NCBI GenBank assembly: GCA_036897095.1
Contig: JAYMSP010001565.1
Location: 1 to 30,806 of the forward strand
From: Plantago elongata
Lineage: Eukaryota; Streptophyta; Magnoliopsida; Lamiales; Plantaginaceae
DNA: 30,806 bases
Direction of reading: 5' to 3'
The notes under the pieces were generated by a model. That model saw only the letters and a list, made by a program, of their open reading frames with translations, was not told the DNA's origin and did not search any database. This document shows positions 9,059 through 19,740 of the stretch, piece by piece (position 1 is the first letter of the stretch; every line of letters begins with the position of its first letter). Position numbers and translations under genes: made by a program.

Positions 9059-12000
9059 GATGCCAAATGGCGATAGTCAAAATGCTACCAAAGGGCAACG
9101 TTACAGATCAGAGCCCGACTCGAGTTCAGATACAAGTTCTTTTTCTGTAAACTCTGTAGAGAGAGTAGAGGCTGGAGATCAAGTAGACATTGAGGGTCAG
9201 CATCAAGCTCCTGTAGAAGTAGGCTCGAAGTCGGAGGTAAGTAGTTCTCCTTTCCGACTTATAGTTCCCGGTTCAAAACATCTGGATCGTCAAGTTTATC
9301 CGAACTATCCTGATTCCCAAGCTATGGTGACCCACGAGACTTTAACTCGTGAAGGCGGCACTGCTTCATGGTCGGATGGAGGTGGTCTCCCACCAGAAGT
9401 CCGTCTCTTCTACCGTAGTATGGGTTATAATTCTCGTATACATCCTTACCAATTACCCTTTATCTCGGATCCTCAGGAACCCTTCGTAGAGCTTGTTGAT
9501 GATACTGTTGATGAGTCCCCGGATGTGGCTACCTTCGAAGCCGGAGCCAAAGATACAGTATGGGTGGTTAGCCCTATCCGGTCCATACAAGTGTTGAGCT
9601 CCGATGATGAGGATACAATCATGGCCGGAGCGCCCCCTGTGTCTGCTCCAAAAGAGGAGGTTGAGGAAGAGGAAGAAGAAGATGAAGAAGCTAAGTATGT
9701 AGAGGCCGAGGAGGAGTCTCAAGATGGAGAGGAGCAAGTTGGTGTCCTCGGGACCTTAAGTGATCGGGTACACGAGATCAAGTATCCGAGAAGTAGAGAG
9801 GATGTGGTCCATCCGAAAATTCACGGGGAGTTGAAAACGTATGATACTTTGTCGACGCGGGCCAGTGAATTAACCCCGAGAGGTTAATAGAGATCCGAGC
9901 CTGGTATGAGATCCCGGATCCATGGAGATGATTGCTATGGATCCGTGTTATGCTGTTTACAAACCTCCTATCGGATGCATGGCAGTTTATGAGGTATCTC
10001 TGCACTGCGGATGGAGGCTCCCCGTAGTTCCTGAGTTCTTATAGATCTTGAACGATCTAGAGTTGAGCCACCACCAGACTATTCCGAACTCTCTGGGCAA
10101 TTTGATGTGTTTCGGGGTTTTATGCAAATACCTTTGGATCCCTCTAAATACATCCAATTTCCAAATGTTGTTTGGGGTTAAGGCCAGCGAGTCCCAGCTG
10201 AACTTCTATTCATGCATTGTTCGGGCCGGATACACTTTCTTCGAAGATCTGGTCTCTTCTCTGGGTGTTAAATGGTGGAGAAAGTATTTCTTTGTGCGCC
10301 CGGCTCTGAAAAAAGGGCAGACATAAGCCAGAAGGGAGAAGTGGACCTTTCCGAGCAGATTCTCTCTCCTAGCATATCCTTTTAACCGGACGCCGACTCA
10401 AAACTTGCCAAAGTGGATGTTGAGTTTTCGGAAGAAAAACTTGAAGTAGAAGTATTTCTTCCGAGGGTTGATCTGTCAACCTTTACCCTACTTGGCCGGA
10501 TTGGCTGCTGAGTACTATTGTGATAACAAAGACTTAGGTCAGTAAAGGGGTCGGATATGCCGATATCCGTAATTTACCTTTTCTTCTCTTGTATATGCTT
10601 GTTTGTTTTCAAATTGTATGTGTTATTGCTTCGGATGTATCCTCTTTCGGATCTGACCAAATGTTTTCTTATAGAGTTTTGGTTCGAATACATCATGTCC
10701 ACCTTGCTGGGGTTGAAAAGGAAGCAGAAGGAAGATCAGGGACAAGAAATTGAGGACAAACTCCACTCCCGGACGATTAAGGTATCGACCACCCTGTCGA
10801 TGGTGGACCCAATCAATGCTGCCACCTATCAGGATCAGGACATGCGACTCGTGCTTACGGGTCAGGAACAAATGAAAATGGTGACTCTGAAGTAGGGGAA
10901 GACTATTGATGGGAAGGCTGCTGATGCCGCCAAAAATCCTCCCAAGCCCACTGTATCCAAAATTGCTAAACCATCTGGATCATCTGCCTCAAAGGCCGTA
11001 TCCGGGGCAAAAAGTCCTTTGGAAGGTCCGACCCCTGCTGCCAAGAAAGGCAAGGGCAGGCAGTTGAGGTCCCCAATTCGGATGCTGACTTGGAGGCTGA
11101 GGTGACCCAACTTGTTTCAATGGGTGAGGTTGAAATGATAGCTGAGCTGGCTGGTGCACACTGAAAGGTATAGTATCTGAACCTTCCAAACTTCGATTGT
11201 TGTTAACTAAAAGTTGTGTTATTTCAATCTTCGGATCTTCATTGTTGCAGCTGACTGCTGCTGTCCGGGCTTGCACGGTTGTTGTCGGGGAGAGAGACGA
11301 GATAGAGTTTCAGCTTTCGAAGTCCGAGGCAAGTGTTAAGGAAATGGAGGAGAAGGCGCATGGTTATAAGAAGAAATGGCTGGACACTTCTTCGGAGTAC
11401 AAGAAGTTGGTTTCCAATCGAAATTCTCTAGCCGAGCAACTGAAAGGATCACAAACTGACTATCGGGTACTCCAGACTGGGTTGTCCGAGATATTGGGGC
11501 TATCACGGAGCTTCAAAGACAAGATGCTCGAAAGCCTTCTGAAGACCTGGACTGAAGCTATCCGAGATTTTCTTGGTTCCTCCTCATGCAAGTTTCATCT
11601 CCAGAGTTCCTGTGATGTGCACGGAGTGACGGGTTCAAAAGTGCTATTAGCTAGTTGAAGGGCTCCGGAGGGTTTCAACCTGAAGATGGAAGGTATAAGT
11701 GCTTAAAATAACCTAGATGGGTCTCAATACGAAGGGGAAGCCTTGGACGATGCTGAACTGGTGAAGGACGAGTTCATAGAACTCGTGGCCTCGGAGTCTG
11801 AAGAGATGAAGTTACCATGGAGGTCCCTTTCTGCCAGCCTTTGTTCCCGACGCTCTGATGCAGCTTGTCCTTGTCCCATATTAGACCTATCTGGATCATA
11901 AGTAGAACTGGCTGACAATCTCCAGACCCGCTGTTAGCCATCCAGACCTAGACTTCATCGAAGATTGCCCCAAGTATATTGAGGAGATGAAGGTGAAGCA

Positions 12001-12064
12001 TGATGCATCCCGAGCATTGGATAAAGCAGCCGAAGAAGGAACTTCAAATACAGCTGAGAAGTGA
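9059..12064 (+). pseudogene. Antisense additional ORF of the Tat element (PF04195-like)
   Basis: This multi-exon gene runs opposite to gag-pol, between integrase and the missing 3' LTR. Exon 1 coding starts at 9060 (MPNGDSQ...) and is open to 9887; it is Ser/Glu-rich with a long acidic run at about 9655-9740. After frameshifts and a stop it reads VYEVSLHCGWRLPVVPEF and GVKWWRKYFFVRPALKKG (about 9985-10325), resembling 'putative gypsy type transposon' PF04195 proteins. Likely introns: 10538-10674 (acceptor TTCTTATAG) and about 11166-11250 (acceptor TTGTTGCAG). Next come a Lys/Pro/Ala-rich segment (10896-11060) and a coiled-coil-like exon (11251-11658). The frame ends KAAEEGTSNTAEK at 12064. 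Several stops and frameshifts make this copy defective. Function is unknown. Confidence 0.7.
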
Positions 12065-12597
12065 AGGCGAAGTATGCTCCGTGAATAATGTATGGTCTTC
12101 GGACTTTGATACAATTTTTATTCTCTTGACAGTTTTAATTTGTCCCGGATGATTTACTTTTAAGTCGTCTCAGATACTATTTGACGCTGGTATGGCTTTG
12201 GCTTTTCCAGCTTAAATTTGCTAGTCTTTATATTTTGATGCTATGCTTATTGTGTTATCTCTTGTTTATTCGGATGGATGCTTCTTCAGATTTGTTCTAT
12301 GCAATCTGATTGCTGTTTTGCATATTGAACAAAGTGTTTTGATCAGGATGTTGAATGAAGTTTACATTCGTCCAATAATGTCCTCCTCTTTTTCTTACCA
12401 ACTATGCTTAGTTCCGACCGGAACTCATCCGGTATATTGTATCAGAATTAAAATGAGTTAAACAGGAGTAAAGAGACCAATTTGGAAAAGATAGTCGTTG
12501 TATTGATTTGACGTAAATACAATTATAAATTGTGGGTCAAAAAGACCTTTAGGACAACCTTGAACAAAACAAATGTGATAAATAATATCCTAAGCAT
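12065..12597. other. Spacer between antisense gene and integrase remnant
   Basis: AT-rich, T-rich plus-strand sequence after the antisense gene stop is probably its 3' UTR. The sense (minus) integrase homology stops abruptly near 12598. I see no coding signal or poly(A) signal I would defend. Confidence 0.4.
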
Positions 12598-13250
12598 AAA
12601 ACTTCTGCATATTCCTTGAGCTTAGATCCGGAGAACTGGGCACAGTTATCCGAGATGATGATTCTCGGAAGTCCAAATTTGCAGATGGTGTGTTTCAAAA
12701 TAAAGGTCCGGACTTGGGCTTTCGTGATCATTGCAACTGCCTTGGCCTCAACCCATTATGTGACGTATTCAACTGCCACAATCAGGAATTTCTTCTGTTG
12801 AGCACCTCATGGAAATGGGCCTACAATATCAATACCCCATTGATCAAACGGACAAGAGATGATTGACGGAATCATCTGGTTGTTTAGCCGATGAGGAATA
12901 TTGACATAATACTGACATTCACTGCAGGCTCGGGAGAAGTTTGCCGAATCATTATCAATTGTGAGCCAGTAGTACCCCTACTGGATTATCTTTAAAGTCA
13001 AAGTTCTACCTCCGGAATGGCTGCCACAACTTCCACTATGTACTTCTTCCGGTACAGTCCGAGCTTCGTGAGGTCCGAGACACCGCAAGTGAGTTCCACT
13101 GAATGACCTTTTGTAGAGATCTCCCTCAAGAAGGAAGTATCTGGGAGCCTTGCACTGAATTCTTTGGGCCTCTACTGGATCCGAGGGTAAGACTCCATTT
13201 TTTAGATAAGCAAAGATGTATGTCATCCAAGTACGTTTCGAATCCAACTT
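12598..13250 (-). pseudogene. Tat integrase, C-terminally truncated
   Basis: Read on the minus strand from 13247: WMTYIFAYLKNGVLPSDP, then the zinc domain (EVHSGSCGSHSGGR and, past a stop, CSECQ at about 12925), QWGIDIVGPFP with the first catalytic Asp (about 12830), and IISDNCAQFSGSK with the second Asp (about 12640). Homology ends at KEYAEVL near 12600. The catalytic Glu and the whole C-terminal half are missing, replaced by unrelated AT-rich sequence. There are stops near 12980 and 12800. It is a dead remnant. Confidence 0.85.
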
Positions 13251-13381
13251 TTAAACCGGAAGTCCCTTTCCATGAAGAGAAGAATTTTGAAGGATCAATA
13301 GGATGATGCTCCTCGTATCTAATGCTCTGGATGCTAAAGCATACTTAGTGAGGGAATCCGCCTTCTCGTTACATGATCTAT

Positions 13382-13438
<57 letters not shown>

Positions 13439-13760
13439 AATTCTTCAATGTTTGCTACTTGATCTTTTAGTTTTTCCAAGTACAAAACCATGTTCGGACC
13501 TTTTGTGGTGAAGGCTCCGTAGTACTGGGACTCAACTAGTTAGGAGTCTGTAAAAGCTCGAATTCTCTTCACCTCTATTGCTTTTTCCATTCGAAGGCCC
13601 ACCAAGAGAGATTCATACTCAACCTCATTGTTGGTTACTCTAAAGTCCAAGGTAATGGCATAGTCAACCTGGGTACCCTCGGGACTGAGTAAATGAATTC
13701 CTATCCCTCCGAGCCCCCGGTGGATGATCCGTCCACTTGCAAGGTCCATGTTAAATCTTA
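13251..13760 (-). pseudogene. Second, archaeal-type RNase H of the Tat element
   Basis: A second RNase H domain after the usual one is a hallmark of Tat/Ogre/Retand elements. Minus-strand reading: LQVDGSSTGGS (about 13735, other frame), IGIHLLSPEGTQVDYAI, NNEVEYESLLVGLRM (catalytic Glu), RAFTDS (catalytic Asp, then a stop at 13540), YLEKLKDQVANIEEL, and finally NEKADSLTKYALAS (about 13350). A 50-base (GA)n run at 13386-13435 has expanded inside the coding region, between IEEL and FDRSCNEKAD. One frameshift lies near 13700. Confidence 0.82.
13386..13435. repeat. (TC)25 microsatellite inside coding sequence
   Basis: Fifty bases of uninterrupted TC on the plus strand, GA on the minus, lie within the Tat second RNase H region. 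On the minus strand the run would be read as alternating Arg-Glu. It is an expansion within a decayed gene and not a protein feature. Confidence 0.95.
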
Positions 13761-13947
13761 CTTCTTATCACTGTCTCCGGGTATTTCTTGTGCCTCCTTA
13801 ATACGAATATCAGTTGAAACTGTTGCGGAGGGAGTGATTTCCATGTCTGCAGTCGTATCATCAACAATGAACATCCATTGGTTCCCGAAGAGACCATTCT
13901 CATGAAATTCCTTAATTACATTCTTGAATTGCTAATGAATCAGATTG

Positions 13948-14663
13948 TCATGCTTCGGGAAGTATCTCTGGATCTATTATGACGAGACTTGTTGAGTCTG
14001 GTATCTCCTTGTTTTCTTTGGGAAAATCCACAAGGAAATCACCTAAGACTTGAGGTTTCTTGGCCGATGGAGCTTGATATGAGATGTCGTACTCACTTAG
14101 CTCGATTGCCCATTTTAATAGCCTCCCGGATTGTTCGGGTCTTCCCATTACCTGTTTCAAAGGCTCATTGGTCAAAACAATAATTTGGTGGGACTTGAAG
14201 CACGGCCTCAATCTCCGGGCCGTATGCACCAATGCATAAGCCATCTTATCAATATGAAGATATCTAAGCTCGGGTCCTGCTAAAGCCCTGCTTAGATAAT
14301 ATATTGGCAGATGGTCCTTCCCTTGGTTCCGAACTAGTACATAACTCATTGCCTCATTAGTCATTGCAAGATACAAGTAAAGAAGTTCCCTAACAACTGG
14401 TTTGGACAAGAGTGGAGGTGAAAGTAAATAAGTTTTAAACTTTCGAAGGCCTCTTCACACTCTTTTGTCCATTCGAATTTGTCACTTTTTCTTAGTATCT
14501 TGAAAAATGGTAGGTTCTTCTCGGCTGATCTTGATATGAACATACTAAGAGATAAGACTCTTCCGATGAGCTGTTGCACTTCATTGACTTTCATCGGCTG
14601 AGGCAAGTCTAAAATTGCTCCGATCTTCTCAGGGTTGGCACTAATTCCCCTCTCCGTGACCAT
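13948..14663 (-). pseudogene. Tat RT connection and first RNase H domain
   Basis: Minus strand. The first part (14663 down) reads MVTERGISANPEKIGAI, then QQLIGRVLSLSMFISRS and KFEWTKECEEAF, the RT-to-RNase H connection. After a frame change near 14400 it reads YLYLAMTNEAMSYVLVR, YYLSRALAGPELRYLHIDK, ARRLRPCF, VLTNEPLKQVM, GRLLKWAIELSEYDISY and LGDFLVDFP, the Ty3-type RNase H in Tat style. The usual VLTD reads VLTN, a possible loss of a catalytic Asp. Confidence 0.85.
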
Positions 14664-15180
14664 GTATCCGAGGATTTTCCACCCTTGACTCCGAAGTTAC
14701 ATTTTCCCGTATTCATACTCATTACGTATTTCCTTATGATGGAGAAACAATTCTCTAGATGATCAATGTGTTGCTCTTCGGTTTTGCTCTTGACTAAAGT
14801 ATCATTCACATACACTTCCATGGTCTTTCCGAGCTCCTCTTGAACATCTTGTTCACAAGCCTTTGTTATGTTGCTCCGGCATTTTTGAGCCCGAAGGGCA
14901 TCACCCGGAAGCAATATAATTCCCCTGCTGCAAAGAAGGAAGTTTTTGGAACATCCTCTTGAGTCATTCGAATCTGATAAAAACCTTGTTATGCAACCAT
15001 GAAACTTAGTAGAGCACATCTGGATGTAGAATCTACCAACTAGTTGATCCTAGGCAAAGGGTATGGACCTTTCAGGTAGAACTTATTGAGCCGGGTAAAT
15101 TCATTGCACATCCACCATTTGTAAGGAGACTTTTCTATTAAGACAATATTGCAAACCCAGTCTAAATATCAAACCTCTTC
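14664..15180 (-). pseudogene. Tat reverse transcriptase with YVND box
   Basis: Minus strand. Recognisable: PYKWWMCNEFTRLNKF, GPYPLPRIN then a stop, LVDSTSRCALLSFM, FYQIRMTQEDVPKTSFF, FRVMPFGLKNAGAT then a stop, QRLVNKMF, and MEVYVNDTLVKSKTEEQHIDHL. The catalytic YVDD reads YVND: the first Asp codon at 14804-14806 is AAT. There are several stops and at least two frameshifts. A related 129-base piece at 30521-30649 still has YVDD. Confidence 0.88.
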
Positions 15181-15439
15181 AATGTGTCCGACCTTCGGTA
15201 GCCTCTCTACCTCCGCAGCAATAATGGCATCCTTGATTGCACCGAAATCTTTCCTCTTATGCTGGATATGCTTGATAGTAGGATCCATTTCCAGACGATG
15301 AACTGCTATCCTCGGATAAATCCCTTTAAGATCATCCGTACTCTAAGCGAAGATATCCGAATTCTTCTTAAGACATGCTATCAATTTTAGCTCCACTTCC
15401 AGATTCATCTCGATTTCAATTCTAGTCTTTTTGTCCGGA

Positions 15440-16298
15440 TTACCCTCCAATAATTTGGAATTCCTTGAGGTTCTCAAGTGGTTCAATCCGGACATACTTG
15501 AGAAACTTGTTGTTTGAGGCCCCTACTCCAATTTCAGTCTTCGAAGGATGCGATGGGTTTGGAACCTTGGAGATTGCTAGAACCGGGTTATTAGCTACAT
15601 TAGTGGAAAAAATATAGCACCCAAGCTTCCCTCCTATTGCCCAATTCTTCACCAACCACATACGGAGTTGGGAATTTGACTCGGTTGTGCAATGTGGATG
15701 AAATGGCACAGAACAGGTTAAGACACGGACGTTAAAATATGACATTGTAGTTAAACGACTTATCTACTACCAAAAACATTATTGTTTGTGTCACTTTCCT
15801 CGGAGATGTTCCCATTGACACTTGCAATTTGATAGTATTGATTGGTGCGATAATTGTCTCCCCAAATCCAGATAAGGAAGTGTTTACCCTGCCATATTCA
15901 AAATCCCCCAATTTTATTTGATCAATGGTTCTCTTGGATATGATATCCGAAGAACTTCCTGTATCTACCAAAACCTTGTAAACCTTATAAGTAGCAATGA
16001 CAAGAGATATCACCAGGGGAACATTAGGTGGTCGCGTATCTCCCCCTTCGGGTGCCAGTGGTGGAATCTCACTATCATCGAAAGAGATGACATTGGATCC
16101 TCTCGGAGCCAACGGGATCCAAACTAAATCACTGTTTCTCAAGTCTTGGATTGTTCTCTCCCTGGAATTCCGGCTATCTCCAGCACTTGTTCCTCCGAAA
16201 ATGGCATTAATAACTCCACTATAGGGTAGGTTCTCATAATCACTCTCCTCCAGATAGTCATCATATGGAGTGTGATTTGGCGGAGGTGGAAGTGGCAA
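15440..16298 (-). pseudogene. Tat protease and linker to RT
   Basis: The minus-strand frame is open from 16298 to 15732. It reads INAIFGG, then VISLVIATYKVYKVLVDTGSSSDIIS, with an intact DTG active site at about 15960, and ends FLVVDKSFNYNVIF. After a stop the linker continues with LHNRVKFPTPYVVGEELGN (about 15690-15630), the conserved stretch between protease and RT in Tat elements. The rest to 15440 is weakly conserved with stops. The ATG at 16298 is only the first Met of this open stretch; gag and protease are normally one polyprotein. Confidence 0.85.
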
Positions 16299-16339
16299 GG
16301 ATTTGGGTTTCGGGCTCCTTTCCTTTCTTCTTTCATCCC

Positions 16340-18041
16340 TTCCGGGTTGATAGTGTTCCTCTCTCTAATAGGGATGATTCAATTTTCCACTTCGGATCAA
16401 TGTTTTAATCTCTGTTTTGGGCTGGATACATTTTTCAGTCTGATGAACAATCTGCTTGTGTAAAGCACAATAAGCCTTTCCTTTCTTACCCTTTCAGGTG
16501 TTGACGAAGGCTCTAGGCCATTGGATATCGAGGCTCTTCTCAACAATCATTGCCAAGATTTATTCTCTTTATTGATTCAACCGAGTAAATTCAACATACC
16601 TCGTCGGTGGAGTACGTTCTCTTTTGGGCCTCTCTTTTCCTCGAAATTTCTTTCTCGGATCGAGCTTCCAAGCCTGAGGAGCTTCTTGCCAGATGATCTC
16701 TTTTGCTTTCTTCTGTCTGGCTCTGATGGGGACATTCCTTCTGAATTCCAATCCATATAATACATTATCAAAAATGTCTTCCAATTGCTTTTCATTTGCA
16801 ATTTTATCATCGGATAGCTTCTTTCGGGATCATGATTGTTAATGTTGGCATATAGGTGACAGACCCATTCTTTGATGTTGTGCGCCTCTCCTTGCCTGAC
16901 CTCCGCATTGTATCTATCTAAGAAGGTACGAAGATATTCATTCTCCGCTTTTATGATCCCTACCATGTGTTCAACTGATCTTTTCCTTCTTTTCGACTTC
17001 TAAAATATTTTCAGGATCAACGCGGACACATCATCAAAAGATCTGATGGATCCTGACGGTAAGCTCGTCAACCAATCCATGGCCTCTCCGAAGAGAGTAG
17101 TGGAGAAGTTGAGTGCCTTGAGATTATCATTTAGTCAGTTGGTGTCCATCTTAGACTCGTAGCGAGTTAGATGTGCTGCCGGACAGCTATCCCCGTAATA
17201 GCGCTCAAGATTCGGAATGGTACAATCCTGAGGCTTCCTTCCCTTCGGATGGTAGCACTTAATGGATTCATAACTCTTGACACCACTTTTTCATGCGCAC
17301 TTACCATCTTGCTAAGTTTAGCCATTTCAGTCTCCAGTGCCTTATGTTGGATGAAGATTTGCTCGAAAGTAAGTCTTTCTCCTATCCTCGGATGAACTGC
17401 AATTCCGGGCACTTGTTCTCTTCGTATTTCCACAAAAATCTCTCCTACTTGGTCGTCAGCTCTCCTCGAATTTGAGGTCATTCGATCCACCCTAGCTGGC
17501 TCTGCTCTGGCCCTTGCATGACTCCTTTCCTGTTGGCCTCAGGAATTTGTTCTTTGGATTAACACATGACGAAGGTCATTGTCCCGGATAACTTCTCTAA
17601 TTCTCTCTCTCACATGCCGTCTCTCAAGCATTGACTAGGCTGGCTCGGTTAGTCCTTGACAGGTTACAGAGGTGTCGGCTGGATATTATTTGATCCCAAT
17701 CATCCTTGAATAATATTGAGCAACAACCCAAACTAATTATCATTCATTCCGAACTCATAAGGAGATATGACAGTTCCGTACGAAAGAGTGAAGTTTCCTC
17801 CCACTGGAGATCCGTGTGCTCCTAACGGAGGAGGCTGCTGGACTGGTGGAGCCTGATCACTGGTGGTGCTATCCGGGGGCGCTTCTTGAGAAGAGGCAGT
17901 AGTTATATGACCATCGCTAGGTCGGGTCCTCTCGGTTTGGGCAGCAGTAGTCTTCCGGGTTGGAAGTCTACCTCGAGGTCGCCGAACTTGAGTTCGGGCA
18001 GGAGGAGAAGCAATCTAAGCTGATCTTCTTGGTCTTGCCAT
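16340..18041 (-). pseudogene. gag: Tat gag, degraded
   Basis: Minus strand. The start is ATG at 18041 (MARPRRSA then a stop), 37 bases after the end of the primer-binding site. The N-terminus is Pro/Arg/Thr-rich. The capsid region reads SKMDTN, a stop, LNDNLKALNFSTTLFGEAMDWLTSLPSGSI (about 17155-17050), then TFLDRYNAEVRQGEAHN. A nucleocapsid-like end follows: KAYCALHKQIVHQTEKCIQ (about 16475) and LIRSGKLNHPY, the usual Tat zinc-binding tail. Stops are scattered and at least four frames are needed. The coiled-coil-like piece 17166-17490 lies in the variable N-terminal half. Confidence 0.82.
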
Positions 18042-18077
18042 TTCTTAAGGAAGACAACAATTTGCTGACTTTTTGTT

Positions 18078-18101
18078 CGGATTCCTACATACGGCGCCAA
18101 T
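18078..18101 (-). promoter_or_regulatory. Tat primer-binding site
   Basis: Minus strand TTGGCGCCGTATGTAGGAAT begins two bases after the LTR end. TGGCGCC followed by GT-rich sequence is the typical Tat/Ogre/Retand primer site. Confidence 0.85.
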
Positions 18102-18103
18102 TA

Positions 18104-18972
18104 TGTTTGAGGTAAATGCCCAACCAGCAGGCATGATAAACAATCTAAGAAATTGGCTTTGTCCAAACAACTAAGATCCAATGCAAATGTCCAACTATTC
18201 TCCAAGTCTGAAAGCTTAAGAACTACTCCTGCACAAGTAATAAGGGGGGGGGGGGGGTTAGGACCTTAATACCCAGCTTTCCAAGGATCAAGCCGGACTT
18301 GAGACTTTAGTCGAGAGTGATTATGGTTGACTTTGTATAATGATGAAGGCCTAAAGCGTATAGTAAAATGAGAAGGTTAAGTGAACTCCCCTTTCACCTT
18401 GGGAAGTGTGCACTATTTATAAAGATGATTACCCTCTCAAGGGTTAGGCCCTTGGATTGTGCCAAGTGTAAGGCTAAGATTAAGCCACCAAGGCTTAATT
18501 AGGCCCATGGACCATAGTATAGTCATAACTCAATTCCCAATTGGGCTCTCAAGGTTAGATTAGTCATTTTGCAGGATTATTAAGGGCACTCTCGTCCATC
18601 CTGGTAGTGTTCGAGGAGAATGATTCGGATGTACAAATCCTAAGCTTGTTGTGCCCTCTCCCAATGACTTCACGTAGTTTCTCTTTAGGTCCGGATGGTA
18701 TTTCCATATGAGTTGGTTCAGATGTCCCCTATTGTCACGGTAGCCTACTTATTTAGGGGAGTTCCGACCCTGGATTGTCCTGGATTCGGGACGTTAGGAT
18801 CAGATGTTCTAGCCCTTCGACCATGTTGTACCGTGATTTCTTAGGATCTCTTCGTGAGGCATCCAAATAACAGATTGGACATATTACTGTATCAATAGAC
18901 TCGGTTGACTAACGAAGTCAACTAACGGAAGGGAGCTTCGAAAAAAAGGTGGACTTATTTGATATATCAACA
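18104..18972 (-). repeat. 5' LTR of the Tat element
   Basis: On the plus strand it begins TGTTTGAGG at 18104, next to the primer site. It plausibly ends ATATCAACA at 18972, giving TG...CA ends and about 869 bases. The minus-strand TATA box TATAAATA (18414-18421) would start transcripts near 18385 that read through U5 into gag. A run of 14 G (18244-18257, C on the sense strand) lies in the transcribed part. The right boundary is an estimate, since no second LTR exists in the window to compare. Confidence 0.6.
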
Positions 18973-19084
18973 TTTACGAGGGAGGTATTTGATCTTTTCC
19001 CTAATATTTATAACACTTGTTTTGTTGAAATAGTCCATAAAGGGCAAGGCGACCTAAAATTATTGTGAAACCCTGTAACTATAG
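18973..19084. other. Short unassigned stretch
   Basis: AT-rich sequence between the Tat LTR and the next gypsy chip. Nothing is recognised. Confidence 0.4.
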
Positions 19085-19260
19085 ATCTAGTAATATGGTA
19101 TTTTCCAGGTTACAATAAGAAATGGCCCAATTGTGGATCGACTGAAACTCCCAGATACAAAGACGATGCACAATGTCTTTCATGTTTCTTTGCGCTCTCC
19201 TGAAGTAAAAAATAAGTGCACTCCCGGCAACCCTGCAAACGTTAGCGGGAGTGTGATTTG
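19085..19260 (+). pseudogene. Chip of another chromovirus: integrase GPY/F end
   Basis: The plus strand reads TIRNGPIVDRLKLPDT, then MHNVFHVSLRSPEVK. L.LP....HNVFHVS is the conserved C-terminal end of chromovirus integrase, after the GPY/F module. Only about 100 bases are recognisable and no other domain flanks it. This is the same part that is missing from the element at 4150-5230, but the sequence style is not close enough to call it the same copy. Confidence 0.6.
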
Positions 19261-19446
19261 GCCAAACCGCCGAAGTTTATCCCAAAGTAAAATTCAGTTC
19301 CACTATCCATTTTCTATTTTCTTTCTAGTAAGGGTCATTTTCATAAACACTCCTTATTGTTTACTCCAATTACAAATTAGTACTGAGTGTGTAAAGTATT
19401 GCATTCTCCTTAGTGTAGACTCCGGTGAATACGTGTCATTTCTCCG

Positions 19447-19740
19447 ATGAGAGCTAAATTAAGCTCTTAAAGAGCTCCAATTGGAGTAGTATAGAGCTCC
19501 AATCAGAGTTATTTTGGGTGAGCTCCAGTTGGAGCTTTTCGCAGCTCCACATGAGTTGTTGAAAAGCTTCGATGAAAGCTCAACTCGCAGTTATTGTACA
19601 TCTGAGGTTGGCGCTAGGAGCTCTGGACGGATCTTTGAAGCTCCCGTCAGAGCTTGAAACAACTCTAGCCAGAGCACAAAATTGTGCTCTCGTCGAAGCT
19701 ATTTAAGTGCTCTGGCCTCCGGTTCGAGCTCTCTTAAATG
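19447..19740. repeat. Palindrome-rich AGCT array
   Basis: About 14 AGCT tetramers fall in 290 bases, mostly as GAGCTC, AGCTCC or GGAGCT. Several form palindromes, such as CTCCAATTGGAG (19475-19486) and AGCTCCAGTTGGAGCT (near-perfect, about 19520-19535). The units are too diverged to fix a period. No coding frame is convincing. Confidence 0.6.

Noticed and set aside
9453-9737. Minus-strand frame rich in Leu/Phe that looks like a membrane segment
   Set aside because: It is the complement of the acidic Glu run of the antisense gene on the plus strand.
13251-13448. Minus-strand frame with a long Arg-Glu repeat
   Set aside because: The repeat is a GA microsatellite read as codons. The true content is the end of the Tat second RNase H, already listed.
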